The notes below the pieces were generated by a model that was given only the letters and a program-made list of their open reading frames with translations, was not told the origin of the DNA and did no database searches. 64,000 nucleotides of DNA, from assembly GCF_008805035.1 (NCBI RefSeq), contig NZ_CP038018.1, forward strand, positions 1,736,001 to 1,800,000. Reading direction: 5' to 3'. Positions 29,559 to 38,748 of this stretch are shown in pieces. Positions within the stretch are counted from its first letter, which is position 1. Each line of letters opens with the position of its first letter. This DNA is from Eikenella exigua. Lineage in GTDB: Bacteria; Pseudomonadota; Gammaproteobacteria; Burkholderiales; Neisseriaceae. The position numbers and the translations under genes were made by a program.

Positions 29559-29977
29559 TCTGGCTGCTCCGGCGCGGTGTCGGCAGGCGGGGTGTTTGTG
29601 CCGGCGGTATGGCCGCGCAGGGTGTCGAGGTCGCGGCGCATGTCGGCGAGGGTGGAGACTACCTGAACACCAGCCTGCCGCCAGCCAGCTAGGGCGCGGG
29701 AGAGTAAGAACCAAGCGATAAGCAGGAGCAATACGGGCAGGCTGAAAAATACCCAGATTTTGACGTGTACAGGCAGGACGGCATCGAGGCCGAAGAAGAG
29801 GCTGATTAGGGCGGCGAGCAGCAACACGCTGCCGGCGAGCAGGGTGGCAGTGATTTTGATGAAGCCTGTGGCTTGGCCGGAAAGGTCGATGCCGAGGATT
29901 TGCAGGCGCAGCAGCAAGAGATCCGCGCCTTGGTTGACGAGGAAGCGGATGTGGTTGATGTTGTGTTTGAGGCTCAT
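29555..29977 (-). CDS. yqjE: Phage holin-X family membrane protein (YqjE-like)
   Basis: 140-aa inner-membrane protein with two strong helices (about 46-70 and 78-100) after an amphipathic N terminus (MSLKHNINHIRFLVNQGADLL), followed by a Thr/Pro/Gln-rich tail. This layout is that of the holin-X/YqjE family, not of lysis holins proper. It lies between a DUF883 gene upstream and a YqjK-like gene downstream, and overlaps the latter by 4 nt. The role is probably stationary-phase membrane stress, by analogy only. An eikDUS-like stretch near 29660 is coded through. Confidence 0.82.
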   Translation of the reverse strand: MSLKHNINHIRFLVNQGADLLLLRLQILGIDLSGQATGFIKITATLLAGSVLLLAALISLFFGLDAVLPVHVKIWVFFSLPVLLLLIAWFLLSRALAGWRQAGVQVVSTLADMRRDLDTLRGHTAGTNTPPADTAPEQPE

Positions 29978-30101
29978 GCGGCGCTCCCGTTCGGATGGGG
30001 ATAGAGGTGCCAAATAGGCGGGCAACGCTATGCTCTGCCTATTTGGCGCAATGATAAAACGCCCGCCTGCACAGGGCGGGGCGGGCGGCTGGGGGCAAGG
30101 A

Positions 30102-30413
30102 TTAACGGCGGTTGAGCAGCACGCCCACTACCAAGCCGGCGAGGGCGGCGAAGCCCATGGCGTAGTAGGGTTTGTCTTGCACCAGTTGGTCGGCCTGGCG
30201 GGCGGTTTGTTTCACGCGCTCGGCAGCCACTTCTTCAAAATCGCCCAATTTGCGCTGGGCGGCCTGCAATTTGCGTTGCAGCTTGCCGCGCAGCTGCTCG
30301 GCTTCTTTGCTGCCTTCTTCAACGCCGCTGTGGTACAGCTCTTCCACGTCATCGAGCACGGCGCGCACTTCTTGCAAGAGCTCTTCTTTCTGCTGGTCAA
30401 AATCTTTACTCAT
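30102..30413 (-). CDS. DUF883 family protein (YqjD/ElaB-like)
   Basis: 103-aa protein: a long charged amphipathic helix (about 1-75) and a C-terminal membrane helix (about 82-98, YYAMGFAALAGLVVGVLL) ending in Arg-Arg. E. coli members (YqjD, ElaB) are tail-anchored, bind ribosomes through the N terminus and are induced in stationary phase. It leads a three-gene minus-strand set with a 124-bp gap to the YqjE-like gene. Confidence 0.88.
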   Translation of the reverse strand: MSKDFDQQKEELLQEVRAVLDDVEELYHSGVEEGSKEAEQLRGKLQRKLQAAQRKLGDFEEVAAERVKQTARQADQLVQDKPYYAMGFAALAGLVVGVLLNRR

Positions 30414-30798
30414 GTTTTAATCTCCTGATTGGGTTGGGGGAGAGCGGCATTCTGTCTGCCGCTTGGATTTATATAAGGCGGAAGGTCGGCTTATCAAGGC
30501 TGAAACCTTTACAAAATTCCATCTTCGGCACATTTCTTCGCCTCGCTTCTCGAATGCCTGAAAATATTCCAATCTTATCTGCATATTCTGCAATGCTACC
30601 ACTTTGAACTGCACTCAACTCCGGGGTTTTGCAAAGGTCTCAGGCTACCTAAAATTCTGCACCGTATTCCATAAGCCAATAGAGTGGATTGATTTCAATT
30701 TTGCCACAATGTTGGGCTGCAGTTCGCCGATTGGTATCGATAGGGTAGTTAATTCATTATATAATCACACTTTTCTGTATTCACTCCCCGGGTGTTTG

Positions 30799-31285
30799 TG
30801 TCTGACTTGAGCAAAGGCGTGGTGTTGTGCCTGCTGTCGCAGTTGCTGTTTAGCGTGCTGTATCTCTGTTTAGCCATTGGATGCAGCCGATTAGCGGTAC
30901 GGATGTGTCTGCGCTGCGCATGGTGATGACAGCGGCAGGGTTGTGGCTGATAATGACGTGGACGCTCGTTCTGGCAGCAATGCCGCGTTTTGTGCAACAG
31001 TTTCTCACCAGCCCGCGCCGTTGGCTGCTGTTGCCGCTGTTGGGCGGCTTGAGCGCGGTGTCGATGTCGCTGAACATGAAATCGGGGCTGCTGCTGCCGA
31101 TCAACCTATTTGGCATGCTCAGCTATGTGGAGCCGGCCTTGCTGTTTTTGCTGGCGGTGTTGGTGCTAAAAACGCCGGTGCAAGCCTCTGCCTACATCAC
31201 CTACGGCCTGATTTGGGCGGGGCTGCTGCTTTTGGTGGTCAACGGCTGGCGGGGCATGCAGAAATCGCACCATAAACAAGTTTAA
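30799..31285 (+). pseudogene. rarD-like EamA transporter remnant
   Basis: A GTG at 30799 starts SDLSKGVVLCLLSQLLFSVLYL. The frame then breaks near 30865, where removing one base restores LFSHWMQPISGTDVSALRM. The second frame runs to 31285 and ends like the RarD C terminus (LSYVEPALLFLLAVLVL then YITYGLIWAGLLLLV). RarD proteins have about 295 residues; only about 160 are present, so roughly 130-150 central residues seem deleted in addition to the frameshift. A TATAAT-type -10 lies near 30768. The 380 bp before it hold no other gene that I can support. Confidence 0.75.
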
Positions 31286-31346
31286 TCAAACCATGCTGCA
31301 TTAATAGCATAAAATAATTCTTTTATCTCACGCACCGAGGAACACC

Positions 31347-31844
31347 ATGACCGAATCCCACACCCGCCAGCTGCCCGCGCACGAACTGGTGATGTCTGAA
31401 CTGATGATGCCCAACGCCGCCAATTTCAGCGGCAATGTGCACGGTGGCGAGCTTTTGCGCCTGCTCGACCAGGTGGCATATTCCTGCGCCAGCCGCTACA
31501 GCGGGCACTACTGCGTTACCCTGTCTGTGGACAAAGTATTGTTTAAAGAGCCTATTCACGTGGGCGAGCTGGTTACGTTCTACGCCAGCGTCAACTACAC
31601 CGGCCGCACCTCTATGGAAATCGGCATCCGTGTGGAAGCGCAAAACATCCGCACCGGCCAAGTGCGCCACACCAACAGCTGCTATTTCACCATGGTGGCC
31701 ATGGAAAACGGCAAGCCCGTGCCCGTGCCGCCGCTGCAAATCACCGGCGAACGCCAGCGCTGCCGCCACGAAAAAGCGCTGCAGCGTAAACAGCTCAGCC
31801 TGCAAGCTTCTGCTTCCCTGCCCTGCGGCTGCGGAGCAGAATAA
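31347..31844 (+). CDS. Acyl-CoA thioesterase (hotdog fold, YciA/BACH type)
   Basis: 165-aa hotdog-fold enzyme that cleaves acyl-CoA to free acid and CoA. The family core NFSGNVHGGELLRLLDQVAY holds the conserved Asn, His and Gly of the active-site helix near residues 26-45, and TLSVDKVLFKEPIHVGELV follows. A Cys-rich tail (PCGCG) at the end is less usual. An AGGAA site precedes the ATG. The gene is alone between the rarD remnant and panD. Confidence 0.9.
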   Translation: MTESHTRQLPAHELVMSELMMPNAANFSGNVHGGELLRLLDQVAYSCASRYSGHYCVTLSVDKVLFKEPIHVGELVTFYASVNYTGRTSMEIGIRVEAQNIRTGQVRHTNSCYFTMVAMENGKPVPVPPLQITGERQRCRHEKALQRKQLSLQASASLPCGCGAE

Positions 31845-31923
31845 GGCTACCTGAAAGCAGCCAGCAGCCTTTAGCCCGCGTACCGCTTGCGATAAAATAC
31901 CGCTTTTTTCCAGGATTCCCGAT

Positions 31924-32307
31924 ATGTTCCGAACTTTGCTGGGCGGCAAAATCCACCGCGCCACCGTTACCCGCGCCGATTTAAACTATGTAGGCAGCAT
32001 TACTGTGGATTTGGATCTGCTGGATGCGGCGGGCATCTGCGTGAACGAGAAAGTGCAGATTGTGAACAACAACAACGGCGAGCGGCTGGAAACCTACACC
32101 ATCGCCGGCGAGCGCGGCAGCGGCGAAATCTGCCTAAACGGCGCGGCGGCGCGGCTGGTGCAGCCGGGCGACGTGGTGATCATCATGTCGTACGTTTTGC
32201 TCTCCGAGCCGGAAATTGCCGCACACCGGCCGAAAGTGGTGCTGGTGGATGCGCAAAACAAAATCCGCGACGTGATCGACTACGAGCCGGCCAATACCGT
32301 TTTGTAA
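31924..32307 (+). CDS. panD: Aspartate 1-decarboxylase
   Basis: 127-aa pyruvoyl enzyme that makes beta-alanine for pantothenate and CoA. The self-cleavage site is Gly24-Ser25 in NYVGSITVD, where Ser25 becomes the pyruvoyl group. The substrate Lys9 region ([10 protein letters not shown]), NGAAARL and the DVVIIMSY strand fit. Length is normal. panB and panC are not beside it. Confidence 0.97.
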   Translation: MFRTLLGGKIHRATVTRADLNYVGSITVDLDLLDAAGICVNEKVQIVNNNNGERLETYTIAGERGSGEICLNGAAARLVQPGDVVIIMSYVLLSEPEIAAHRPKVVLVDAQNKIRDVIDYEPANTVL

Positions 32308-32484
32308 ACACCAAAGGCTACCTGAAAGCAAGGCCTTAGCAATGCCGAGCTTGGATTTTGTGTAGCCAATGCGGCCACTTTAACAGCGCCAAAATCCCAA
32401 ATCCAATTTCAGGTAGCCTGCTGCCCCATTTGCAGGCTACCTGAAACCCCAAATCACCCGTTTTCAGGTAGCCCCAAGCCAACC

Positions 32485-33240
32485 ATGAATATCCTCATCA
32501 GCAACGACGACGGCTACCAAGCCGAAGGCCTCGCCATTCTTGCCCGGGTGGCCGCCGAATTTGCCAACGTACGTGTGGTCGCCCCCGAGCGCAACCGCAG
32601 CGGCGCCAGCAATTCGCTCACGCTCGACCGCCCGCTACGCATTCAGGAAGCCGCCAACGGCTTCTATTTTGTGGACGGCACGCCCACCGACTGCATCCAC
32701 CTCGCCCTGCACAGCCTGCCCGATTTCCAGCCCGACTGGGTGTTTTCCGGCATCAACCACGGCGCGAATATGGGCGACGACACCCTCTATTCCGGCACCG
32801 TGGCCGCCGCCACCGAAGCCTATCTGCTCGGTATCCCCGCCATCGCCTTTTCGCTCAACGACAAAAGCGGCCGCTATTGGCACACCGCCGAACAGGCCGT
32901 GTGGCGGCTGCTTACCCATCTATTTGCCGTGCCCAAGCCCGCCGCGCCCGTGCTGTGGAACGTCAACATCCCGGCGGTGCCGGAAAACCAAATCCAAGGC
33001 ATCACCACCGTGCGCCTGGGGCGGCGGCATCATCAGCAAAGCGTGGTGGCCGCCCGCAGCCCGCGCGGCGAGAATGTGTATTGGATTGGCGCAGCCGGTG
33101 CAGTACTCAGCCGCGAAGACGACACCGATTTCACACAAAACGAAGCCGGCATGATCACGGTTACCCCGCTCTCCGTCGATTTAACCGACCACGCCGGTTT
33201 AGGCGGCGTGGCGCAATTCTGGCAGGATACCGAGCTATGA
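32485..33240 (+). CDS. surE: 5'/3'-nucleotidase SurE
   Basis: 251-aa metal-dependent phosphatase for nucleoside monophosphates, linked to stationary-phase survival. The metal site SNDDGY (Asp8, Asp9) opens the protein; [10 protein letters not shown] and [21 protein letters not shown] complete the active site. The ATG is four codons after an eikDUS whose tail provides the leader. Its stop overlaps the pcm start as ATGA. surE-pcm-nlpD is a conserved stress operon order, and all three appear here. Confidence 0.97.
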   Translation: MNILISNDDGYQAEGLAILARVAAEFANVRVVAPERNRSGASNSLTLDRPLRIQEAANGFYFVDGTPTDCIHLALHSLPDFQPDWVFSGINHGANMGDDTLYSGTVAAATEAYLLGIPAIAFSLNDKSGRYWHTAEQAVWRLLTHLFAVPKPAAPVLWNVNIPAVPENQIQGITTVRLGRRHHQQSVVAARSPRGENVYWIGAAGAVLSREDDTDFTQNEAGMITVTPLSVDLTDHAGLGGVAQFWQDTEL

Positions 33241-33902
33241 ACGCAGCACACGCCTTGGGCAGCTTCGATTGGCGGCGACGCAATATGGTGCAGCGGCTGG
33301 CCAAAATGGGCATCAGCCGCGCCGACGTGCTCGCCGCCATGGGCAACGTGCCGCGCCATGTGTTTGTGGAAGAAGCCCTGCGCTCGCGCGCTTATGATGA
33401 TATGTCGCTGCCCTTGGGGCTGGGGCAAACCATTTCCCAGCCTTATACTGTGGCCGTGATGACCCAGCTCATGCTTGGCAACGAAACCACGGAAAATTTC
33501 GGCCCGGTGCTGGAAATCGGCACCGGCTGCGGCTACCAAACCGCCGTGCTGCAAGCCGTTGGGCTCAAGCAGATTTATTCGGTAGAGCGGCTGCAGGCGC
33601 TGCACGAAAAAGCCAAACACAATCTGCGCACCGCCCGTTTGCTTGGCGGTACGCGGCTGGTGTGCGGCGACGGCTACCTCGGCCTGCCCGAAGTCGCCCC
33701 GTTCAACGGCATCCTCGTGACCGCCGCGCCTGCCGAAGTGCCGCTGCCACTGCTGCAACAGCTCGCCGTGGGCGGCCGCATGGTGATCCCGCTGGACGAA
33801 GGCGGGCAGCAATACTTGTGGCTCATCGAAAAAACTGCCCACGGCTTCCACGAAACCTGCGTGCACGAAGCCCGCTTTGTACCGCTGATTAACGGAACTT
33901 AA
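33237..33902 (+). CDS. pcm: Protein-L-isoaspartate O-methyltransferase
   Basis: 221-aa SAM enzyme repairing isoaspartyl residues in aged proteins. The core has [18 protein letters not shown], the acceptor region [13 protein letters not shown] and the SAM loop [15 protein letters not shown]. It starts inside the surE stop (ATGA), so the two are co-translated. Length is standard. nlpD follows after 87 bp, the order seen in E. coli. Confidence 0.96.
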   Translation: MNAAHALGSFDWRRRNMVQRLAKMGISRADVLAAMGNVPRHVFVEEALRSRAYDDMSLPLGLGQTISQPYTVAVMTQLMLGNETTENFGPVLEIGTGCGYQTAVLQAVGLKQIYSVERLQALHEKAKHNLRTARLLGGTRLVCGDGYLGLPEVAPFNGILVTAAPAEVPLPLLQQLAVGGRMVIPLDEGGQQYLWLIEKTAHGFHETCVHEARFVPLINGT

Positions 33903-33989
33903 CCGCGATAAACGCCGCCCAACCTTGCATGAAACCGCACGGATTGCTTATGATTGCGCTGTTTCCGTGCACAGAAAGCCCGTATCCCC

Positions 33990-34936
33990 ATGAATCAATT
34001 GTTTACCTTCCGCACCCTTCCCCTCGCCCTCACCGTTTTCCTCGGCGCCTGCTCCCTCACCCAGCCGCCCGCCCCCGTAGTGTCCGGCAACGGCGCAGGC
34101 TACGGCAACAACTACGGCGGCAACACCGCCGCGGCCGACAGCAACCCCTACGGCGCGCAGCCTTACAGCCCGCCTGGCGCCACCCAATCCGCCAACACCA
34201 CTCCCTACACCCCGCCCGCAACCAGCACCGCTCCTGCCGGCGGCAGCGGCTACACTCCGTCTTACGCCCCGGTGGACGTAAACGCCGCCCAGCACACCGT
34301 AGTGCGCGGTGACACCGTGTATAACATCGCCCTGCGCTACCGCATTAGCCAAGACAATCTGCGCGCTTGGAACAATCTGTCCGACAACAACATCAGCGTC
34401 GGCCAAGTATTGCGTGTGAAGCCCGCCGGCTACACTCCGCCCGCTACTGCGCAAACCCCGCCGCCCGCTACTCCGCCGCGCACCGCCCCGCGCCGCCCAC
34501 TCCCCGCCCGTCGGCTAACACTGCGGCCACCCCAGCCGCCACGCCTTCCGTATCCGGCAGCACCCGCAGTGCCGCCGGCATCACCTGGCAGCGCCCCACC
34601 GCCGGCAACATCCTCACCCGCTTCGGCGGCAGTGAAAAAGGCATCAACATCGGCGGCACCGCCGGCCAGCCCGTCGTGGCCGCTGCCGACGGTAAAGTGG
34701 TGTACAGCGGTTCCGGCCTGCGCGGCTACGGCAACCTCATCATCGTACAGCACAACCAAACCTACCTCACCGCCTACGGCCACAACCAGCGCTTGCTCGT
34801 GCGCGAAGGCCAAACCGTGCGGCGCGGCCAAAGCATTGCCACCATGGGCAACAGCGATAGCCAGCGCGTGCAGCTGCACTTCGAGCTGCGTAAAAACGGC
34901 CAGCCGGTAGACCCGCTGCAATATATCCCGAACTAA
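33990..34936 (+). pseudogene. nlpD: nlpD-like murein hydrolase activator, frameshifted in its linker
   Basis: MNQLFTFRTLPLAL starts a lipoprotein signal with lipobox LGAC. A Gly/Asn/Pro-rich stretch and a LysM domain (about 100-145, HTVVRGDTVYNIALRYRIS) follow in one frame. The frame then changes in a CCG-rich linker (about 34480-34510). The LytM/M23 domain, ending LHFELRKNGQPVDPLQYIPN at 34936, continues in another frame. The first frame runs on as nonsense to 34910. The M23 domain has KGINIGG where active enzymes have His-x-x-Asp, so it is a degenerate activator as in E. coli NlpD. A +/-1 shift in low-complexity DNA may be real, phase-variable or an assembly error. Confidence 0.8.
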
Positions 34937-34951
34937 TCCCTCGGGCGAAAC

Positions 34952-34994
34952 AAAGGCTACCTGAAAACTGCAAACCGGTTTTCAGGTAGCCTTT
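34952..34994. terminator. eikDUS hairpin between nlpD and prmC
   Basis: A 16-bp stem (34952-34967 with 34979-34994) with an 11-nt loop and T run stands between two convergent genes and can end both. Confidence 0.8.
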
Positions 34995-35089
34995 TGAGTG
35001 TGCCGATACAATAAAGCTGCTTATCTCCGTGTATAACGGAAGTACTGCGCAGACGAAGCAGCAAGCCAAGGCTGTATACAGTATGCTAG

Positions 35090-35902
35090 CTATACCGCCT
35101 TCCGCCCGATGCCCACCCTATCCAGCCCGGCCAAATCGCGCAGGGTTTCCACCTGCTGCCAGCCGTGTTCGGCCAACATGCCGCGCACGGCTTCACCTTG
35201 GTTCCAACCGTGTTCCAGCAGCAGCCAGCCGCCGGGTTTCAGGTAGCCTTGAGCTTGGGCGGCAAGGGTGCGGATATGGCTGAGGCCGTCGGCAAAATCG
35301 GTGAGCGCGGCGGCGGGCTCGAAGCGCAGGTCGCCTTGAGTCAGGTGTTCGTCGCCAGCCTCGATATAAGGCGGATTGCTGGCGATGATGTCGAACAGGC
35401 CTTCTGCCGCGGGCAGAGCCGCAAACCACGAGCCTTGTGCCCATTCGATGCTTGCGCCCAGCGCGGCGGCATTGGCTTGCGCCACGGCCAGCGCATCGGG
35501 ACTGATGTCGGAAGCGCGTACGGCGGCATCGGGGCGTTCCAGCGCTACGGTGAGGCCGATGATGCCGCTACCGCAGCCTAAATCCCACAGCCGCCCGCCC
35601 GGGGGCAGGCGTGCAAGTGCGGCTTCCACCAAAAGCTCGGTTTCGGGGCGCGGAATCAGCACGGCGGGCGACACGCGGAAACTTCTGCCGTAAAACTCGC
35701 GGCTGCCGAGCAGATAAGCCATCGGCTCGCCTAGGCGGCGGCGGGCGGCCAGTATGTCGAGCACGGCGCGTTGCGGCTGCGGCAGCTCGTCGCCGCTGCG
35801 GCTGATGAGTCGCACATGAGAGATGCGGCACACGGCTTCCACCAGCAGCCGCGCTTCCAGGCGGGGCAGACGGCAGGTATCCAGCCATTGTTGGAAAGTC
35901 AT
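35090..35902 (-). CDS. prmC: Peptide chain release factor N5-glutamine methyltransferase
   Basis: 270-aa SAM enzyme methylating the GGQ glutamine of RF1 and RF2. The SAM loop DLGCGSGIIGLTVAL and the diagnostic NPPY motif in IIASNPPYIEAGD are clear; EFYGRSFRVSPAVLIPRPETELLV is the family entry motif. The ATG at 35902 fits homologues better than one six codons upstream. An eikDUS near 35238 is translated as Gly-Tyr-Leu-Lys. prfA, a common neighbour, is absent. Confidence 0.96.
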   Translation of the reverse strand: MTFQQWLDTCRLPRLEARLLVEAVCRISHVRLISRSGDELPQPQRAVLDILAARRRLGEPMAYLLGSREFYGRSFRVSPAVLIPRPETELLVEAALARLPPGGRLWDLGCGSGIIGLTVALERPDAAVRASDISPDALAVAQANAAALGASIEWAQGSWFAALPAAEGLFDIIASNPPYIEAGDEHLTQGDLRFEPAAALTDFADGLSHIRTLAAQAQGYLKPGGWLLLEHGWNQGEAVRGMLAEHGWQQVETLRDLAGLDRVGIGRKAV

Positions 35903-36250
35903 GATTGCTTCTTTAATCAATAAAACGGCAGCTATGGTAGCCGAAACGGCGGCGCGGCAAAAGGCTACCTGAAAGCGTCGGTTCGGATGCAGTTTCTAAC
36001 CAAGCTAAAAATGATGATTACCATTGAAGCGGCATTTTCAGGTAGCCTCCAGCTCCCGCAAGCTTAGAAACGCTTTTCCCTGCCAAACAGGCCATTTTTG
36101 CTATCATCATTGAGTGATGCAGCAATGCGCAAGGCTACCTGAAATTTAGTCGGTTGCCTGTGTTCCAACGGCATTTGCCCCCAACCTGTTCGCCCCATCT
36201 GCCGCAGGCAATAATCTGCCAAAAAAACGCGGCTATTGCAGCTTTATCCC

Positions 36251-36390
36251 TTACCCACAAAAGCTGTGGAAAACTTTGTGGAAAACCCCGTGGGAAGCGT
36301 AAGATTTCCTGATAAATCAGGCCTTGGCTTAGGTTGCGTAAAAAATGCCCAATTTTTATAAAAAATATAAATATCAATATGTTAAATGAA
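36251..36390. promoter_or_regulatory. DnaA-box-like cluster beside AT-rich DNA
   Basis: Within a 655-bp gap (35903-36557) three sites differ by one base from the DnaA consensus TTATNCACA: TTACCCACA (36251-36259) and, on the other strand, TGTGGAAAA twice (36265-36273, 36277-36285). A weaker TGTGGGAAA is at 36457. An AT-rich run (about 36340-36390) follows. This could be an origin-like or DnaA-titrating site; it is a pattern call only. The rest of the gap holds uptake copies and a TTGACA-type -35 (36491) before earP. Confidence 0.4.
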
Positions 36391-36557
36391 AGCGAAACTT
36401 GTCAAGCAGCAGATTTGAGCCTTTATGCCAATCCGAAAGCGGCTTCCTTAGCTCTTTGTGGGAAAACCAAAAAAATTTCTGCCAAAACGCTTGACAGAGC
36501 GCGTAGCTAACGTAAATTGCCGTCCTGTCTGAAGATTTGCCCAGCGAAAGATTTATC

Positions 36558-37748
36558 GTGCCATCAAACCCGTTTTTTTCACCCAAACATACTGACACCC
36601 CGCCTGCCGCCTGGTTGTTTTGCCGCGTGATCGACAACTACGGCGACATCGGCGTTTCCCTGCGGCTGGCACGCCGGCTGAACGAAGCCGGCTTTCAGGT
36701 AGCCCTCTGGCACGACCATCCCGCCGCACTGGCCAAACTGCTCGGCGAAGCCCCGCCGCCTGTCGCAATTCGGGCGCACCATTGGCAGGGCGATGCGGCT
36801 GAAAGCATTGCGGCCGAATTGGCTGCGGTTGCGCCCACCTTGGTGATTGAAACCTTCGGCTGCGATTTGCCTCCCGCCGCGCTTGCCGCCGTCCGCACAC
36901 ACCGCCCGCTGTGGCTCAATTGGGAATACCTCAGCGCCGAACCTTGGGCGGAAGCCATGCACGGCAAGCCTTCGCTGCAAGCCGACGGCACGGAAAAATA
37001 TTTTTGGCTGATGGGTTTTAGCGAAATCAGCGGCGGCCTCCTGCGCGAAGCAGGCTACCTGAAAAAACAGCAGGCCTTTCTCGCCAACCCCGCCGCCCAA
37101 GCCGCCTTGCGCCGCCGCTTGGGGCTACCTGAAACCCCGCGCCGCGCCGTGCAATGTTTCTGCTTCGGCTATGCCGGCGCACAATGGGCCGATTGGCTCG
37201 CCGCCTGGCAGGCAGCAGGCGAAGCCTTAGACGTATGGCTGGCCGACCGGCAAATTATCCACAGCCTGCGCCAAGCCGGCACGATTCCCGAACATGCCCT
37301 GCGCAAGCCCGGCAGCGTGTGGCAGGCCGGTGCGGTGCGGCTGATCCGCATCGGCTTTGTGCCGCAGGCCGAATTTGACGCCGTGCTGTGGCTGGCCGAT
37401 ATGGCCATCGTGCGCGGCGAAGACAGCTTCGTGCGTGCCCAGCTCGCCGGCAAACCTTTGCTGTGGCATATCTATCCCCAGGCCGAGCAGGCACACCTGC
37501 CCAAGCTGCACGCCTTCTGGCATAAAGCCGCCGCGTTTGCCCCGCTGCCTGCCGCCCACCAAGCCCTCTCCGACGACCTGAACCACGTTGCCACGCTCAC
37601 ACCCGCCGCCCGTGCCGAAAGCTGGCGGCAACTGCTGCAACAGCTGCCGCCATGGCAGCAGGCCGCCGAGCAATGGCAGGGCGAACTGCTGCGCCAGCCC
37701 GATGCCGTAGAACGCGTATTGGCGCGTTGGCCGGGGATAGTGGGCTGA
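36558..37748 (+). CDS. earP: EF-P arginine rhamnosyltransferase EarP
   Basis: About 396-aa glycosyltransferase that rhamnosylates Arg32 of elongation factor P so that it can rescue ribosomes at proline runs. The N-terminal FCRVIDNYGDIGVSLRLARRL is the family hallmark, with the catalytic Asp in DNYGD. The C-terminal half has GEDSFVRAQLAGKPLLWHIYPQ. No ATG is present: GTG at 36558 has a weak GAAAGA site, and TTG at 36537 is an alternative. Three eikDUS-like stretches are coded inside as FQVA, GYLK and LPE. efp itself is not adjacent, although it usually is in Neisseria. Confidence 0.92.
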   Translation: MPSNPFFSPKHTDTPPAAWLFCRVIDNYGDIGVSLRLARRLNEAGFQVALWHDHPAALAKLLGEAPPPVAIRAHHWQGDAAESIAAELAAVAPTLVIETFGCDLPPAALAAVRTHRPLWLNWEYLSAEPWAEAMHGKPSLQADGTEKYFWLMGFSEISGGLLREAGYLKKQQAFLANPAAQAALRRRLGLPETPRRAVQCFCFGYAGAQWADWLAAWQAAGEALDVWLADRQIIHSLRQAGTIPEHALRKPGSVWQAGAVRLIRIGFVPQAEFDAVLWLADMAIVRGEDSFVRAQLAGKPLLWHIYPQAEQAHLPKLHAFWHKAAAFAPLPAAHQALSDDLNHVATLTPAARAESWRQLLQQLPPWQQAAEQWQGELLRQPDAVERVLARWPGIVG

Positions 37749-37774
37749 AGAAAACATTGCTGCTGCTCAAACAG

Positions 37775-37805
37775 TTTCAGGTAGCCTTTCAAAGGCTACC
37801 TGAAA
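37775..37805 (+). terminator. eikDUS hairpin after earP
   Basis: Two inverted uptake sequences pair over 15 bp (37775-37789 with 37791-37805) with only one base between them, so the real loop must open the innermost pairs. It lies 27 bp past the earP stop. Confidence 0.65.
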
Positions 37806-37910
37806 ACCAATCCGGGCAATAAATTACATTTACACACCGTAAAAGCCTACCCGCGCAGATTTCGGTATAATGCGCCCCTGTTTTAACAACCACCTAATGA
37901 GAACAAACCA

Positions 37911-38699
37911 ATGAAGCACACCCTCTCCGCCATCTTGCTGGCCGCGCTGCTGCCTCTGGCCGCCTGCAACGCCCAGCCCGCCATGCAGCAAAACGCCTCC
38001 AGTGCTGCCGCTTCGGCCGCCTCCGCGCCCGCCGGCAGCCCCGAAGCCGTTATCCGCAACAAGCTCACCCAAACCTACGGCGACCAAGGCCTGGAAGTGT
38101 TGAGCGTTACCCCCGCTCCCGTAGACAACCTATATGAAGTGTTCTTTTCTGGCAATCAGCTGGTGTACATGACTGGCGACGGCAACTATATGTTTACCGG
38201 CGATTTGATCGATGTGAACAAACGCAGCAACCTTTCCGAAACCCGCCGCGAAGAGCTCAACCGCATCGACTTCTCCACCCTGCCGCTCGATTCCGCCATT
38301 AAAGAAGTGCGCGGCAACGGCAGGCTGAAAGTGGCTGTGTTCTCCGACCCAGATTGCCCCTTCTGCCGCCGTTTGGAAAAAGAATTCGAGCAGATGACCG
38401 ACATCACCATCTACAATTTCATGATGCCCATCCCCGATTTGCACCCCGCTGCAGAAGCCAAAGCTGTGCGCATCTGGTGCAGCCCCGACCGCACCGCCGC
38501 CTGGATCAATTGGATGCGCAAAGGTACCGTGCCGCCCGAATCCGCCGGCTGCGAAAACCCGGTGAAAGAAACCATGGCGCTGGGCAACCGCTACGGCTTC
38601 AACGGCACCCCCACCATGGTATTCCCCAACGGCAAAGTGGTGCCCGGCTATATGCCGAAAGATGCTTTGCAGCAAGCGTTGGAAGCCAACCAGAAATAA
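37911..38699 (+). CDS. dsbC: Thiol:disulfide isomerase, DsbC/DsbG type, predicted lipoprotein
   Basis: 262-aa periplasmic isomerase that corrects wrong disulfides. The signal peptide ends in the lipobox LAAC (Cys19), so it is probably membrane-tethered, unlike soluble E. coli DsbC. An Ala/Ser linker leads to the N-terminal dimerisation domain (about 50-120) and the thioredoxin domain with FSDPDCPFCRRL (CPFC redox pair near 150) and the cis-Pro loop GTPTMVFPNG. The gene is alone and ends before a perfect uptake palindrome. Confidence 0.92.
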   Translation: MKHTLSAILLAALLPLAACNAQPAMQQNASSAAASAASAPAGSPEAVIRNKLTQTYGDQGLEVLSVTPAPVDNLYEVFFSGNQLVYMTGDGNYMFTGDLIDVNKRSNLSETRREELNRIDFSTLPLDSAIKEVRGNGRLKVAVFSDPDCPFCRRLEKEFEQMTDITIYNFMMPIPDLHPAAEAKAVRIWCSPDRTAAWINWMRKGTVPPESAGCENPVKETMALGNRYGFNGTPTMVFPNGKVVPGYMPKDALQQALEANQK

Positions 38700-38710
38700 G
38701 GCATATGCCC

Positions 38711-38748
38711 AAACAAAGGCTACCTGAAATTTCAGGTAGCCTTTGTTT
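38711..38748. terminator. Perfect 38-nt palindrome built from two eikDUS copies
   Basis: Positions 38711-38729 and 38730-38748 are exact reverse complements with no spacer. The palindrome starts AAACAAAGGCTACCTGAAA. It lies between convergent dsbC and the DUF4298 gene, as expected for a bidirectional terminator. Confidence 0.85.

Noticed and set aside
36135..36377. 80-codon frame with an AT-rich hydrophobic start, minus strand
   Set aside because: It overlaps the DnaA-box-like cluster and an uptake copy, has no ribosome site and no conserved pattern. Better left as intergenic.
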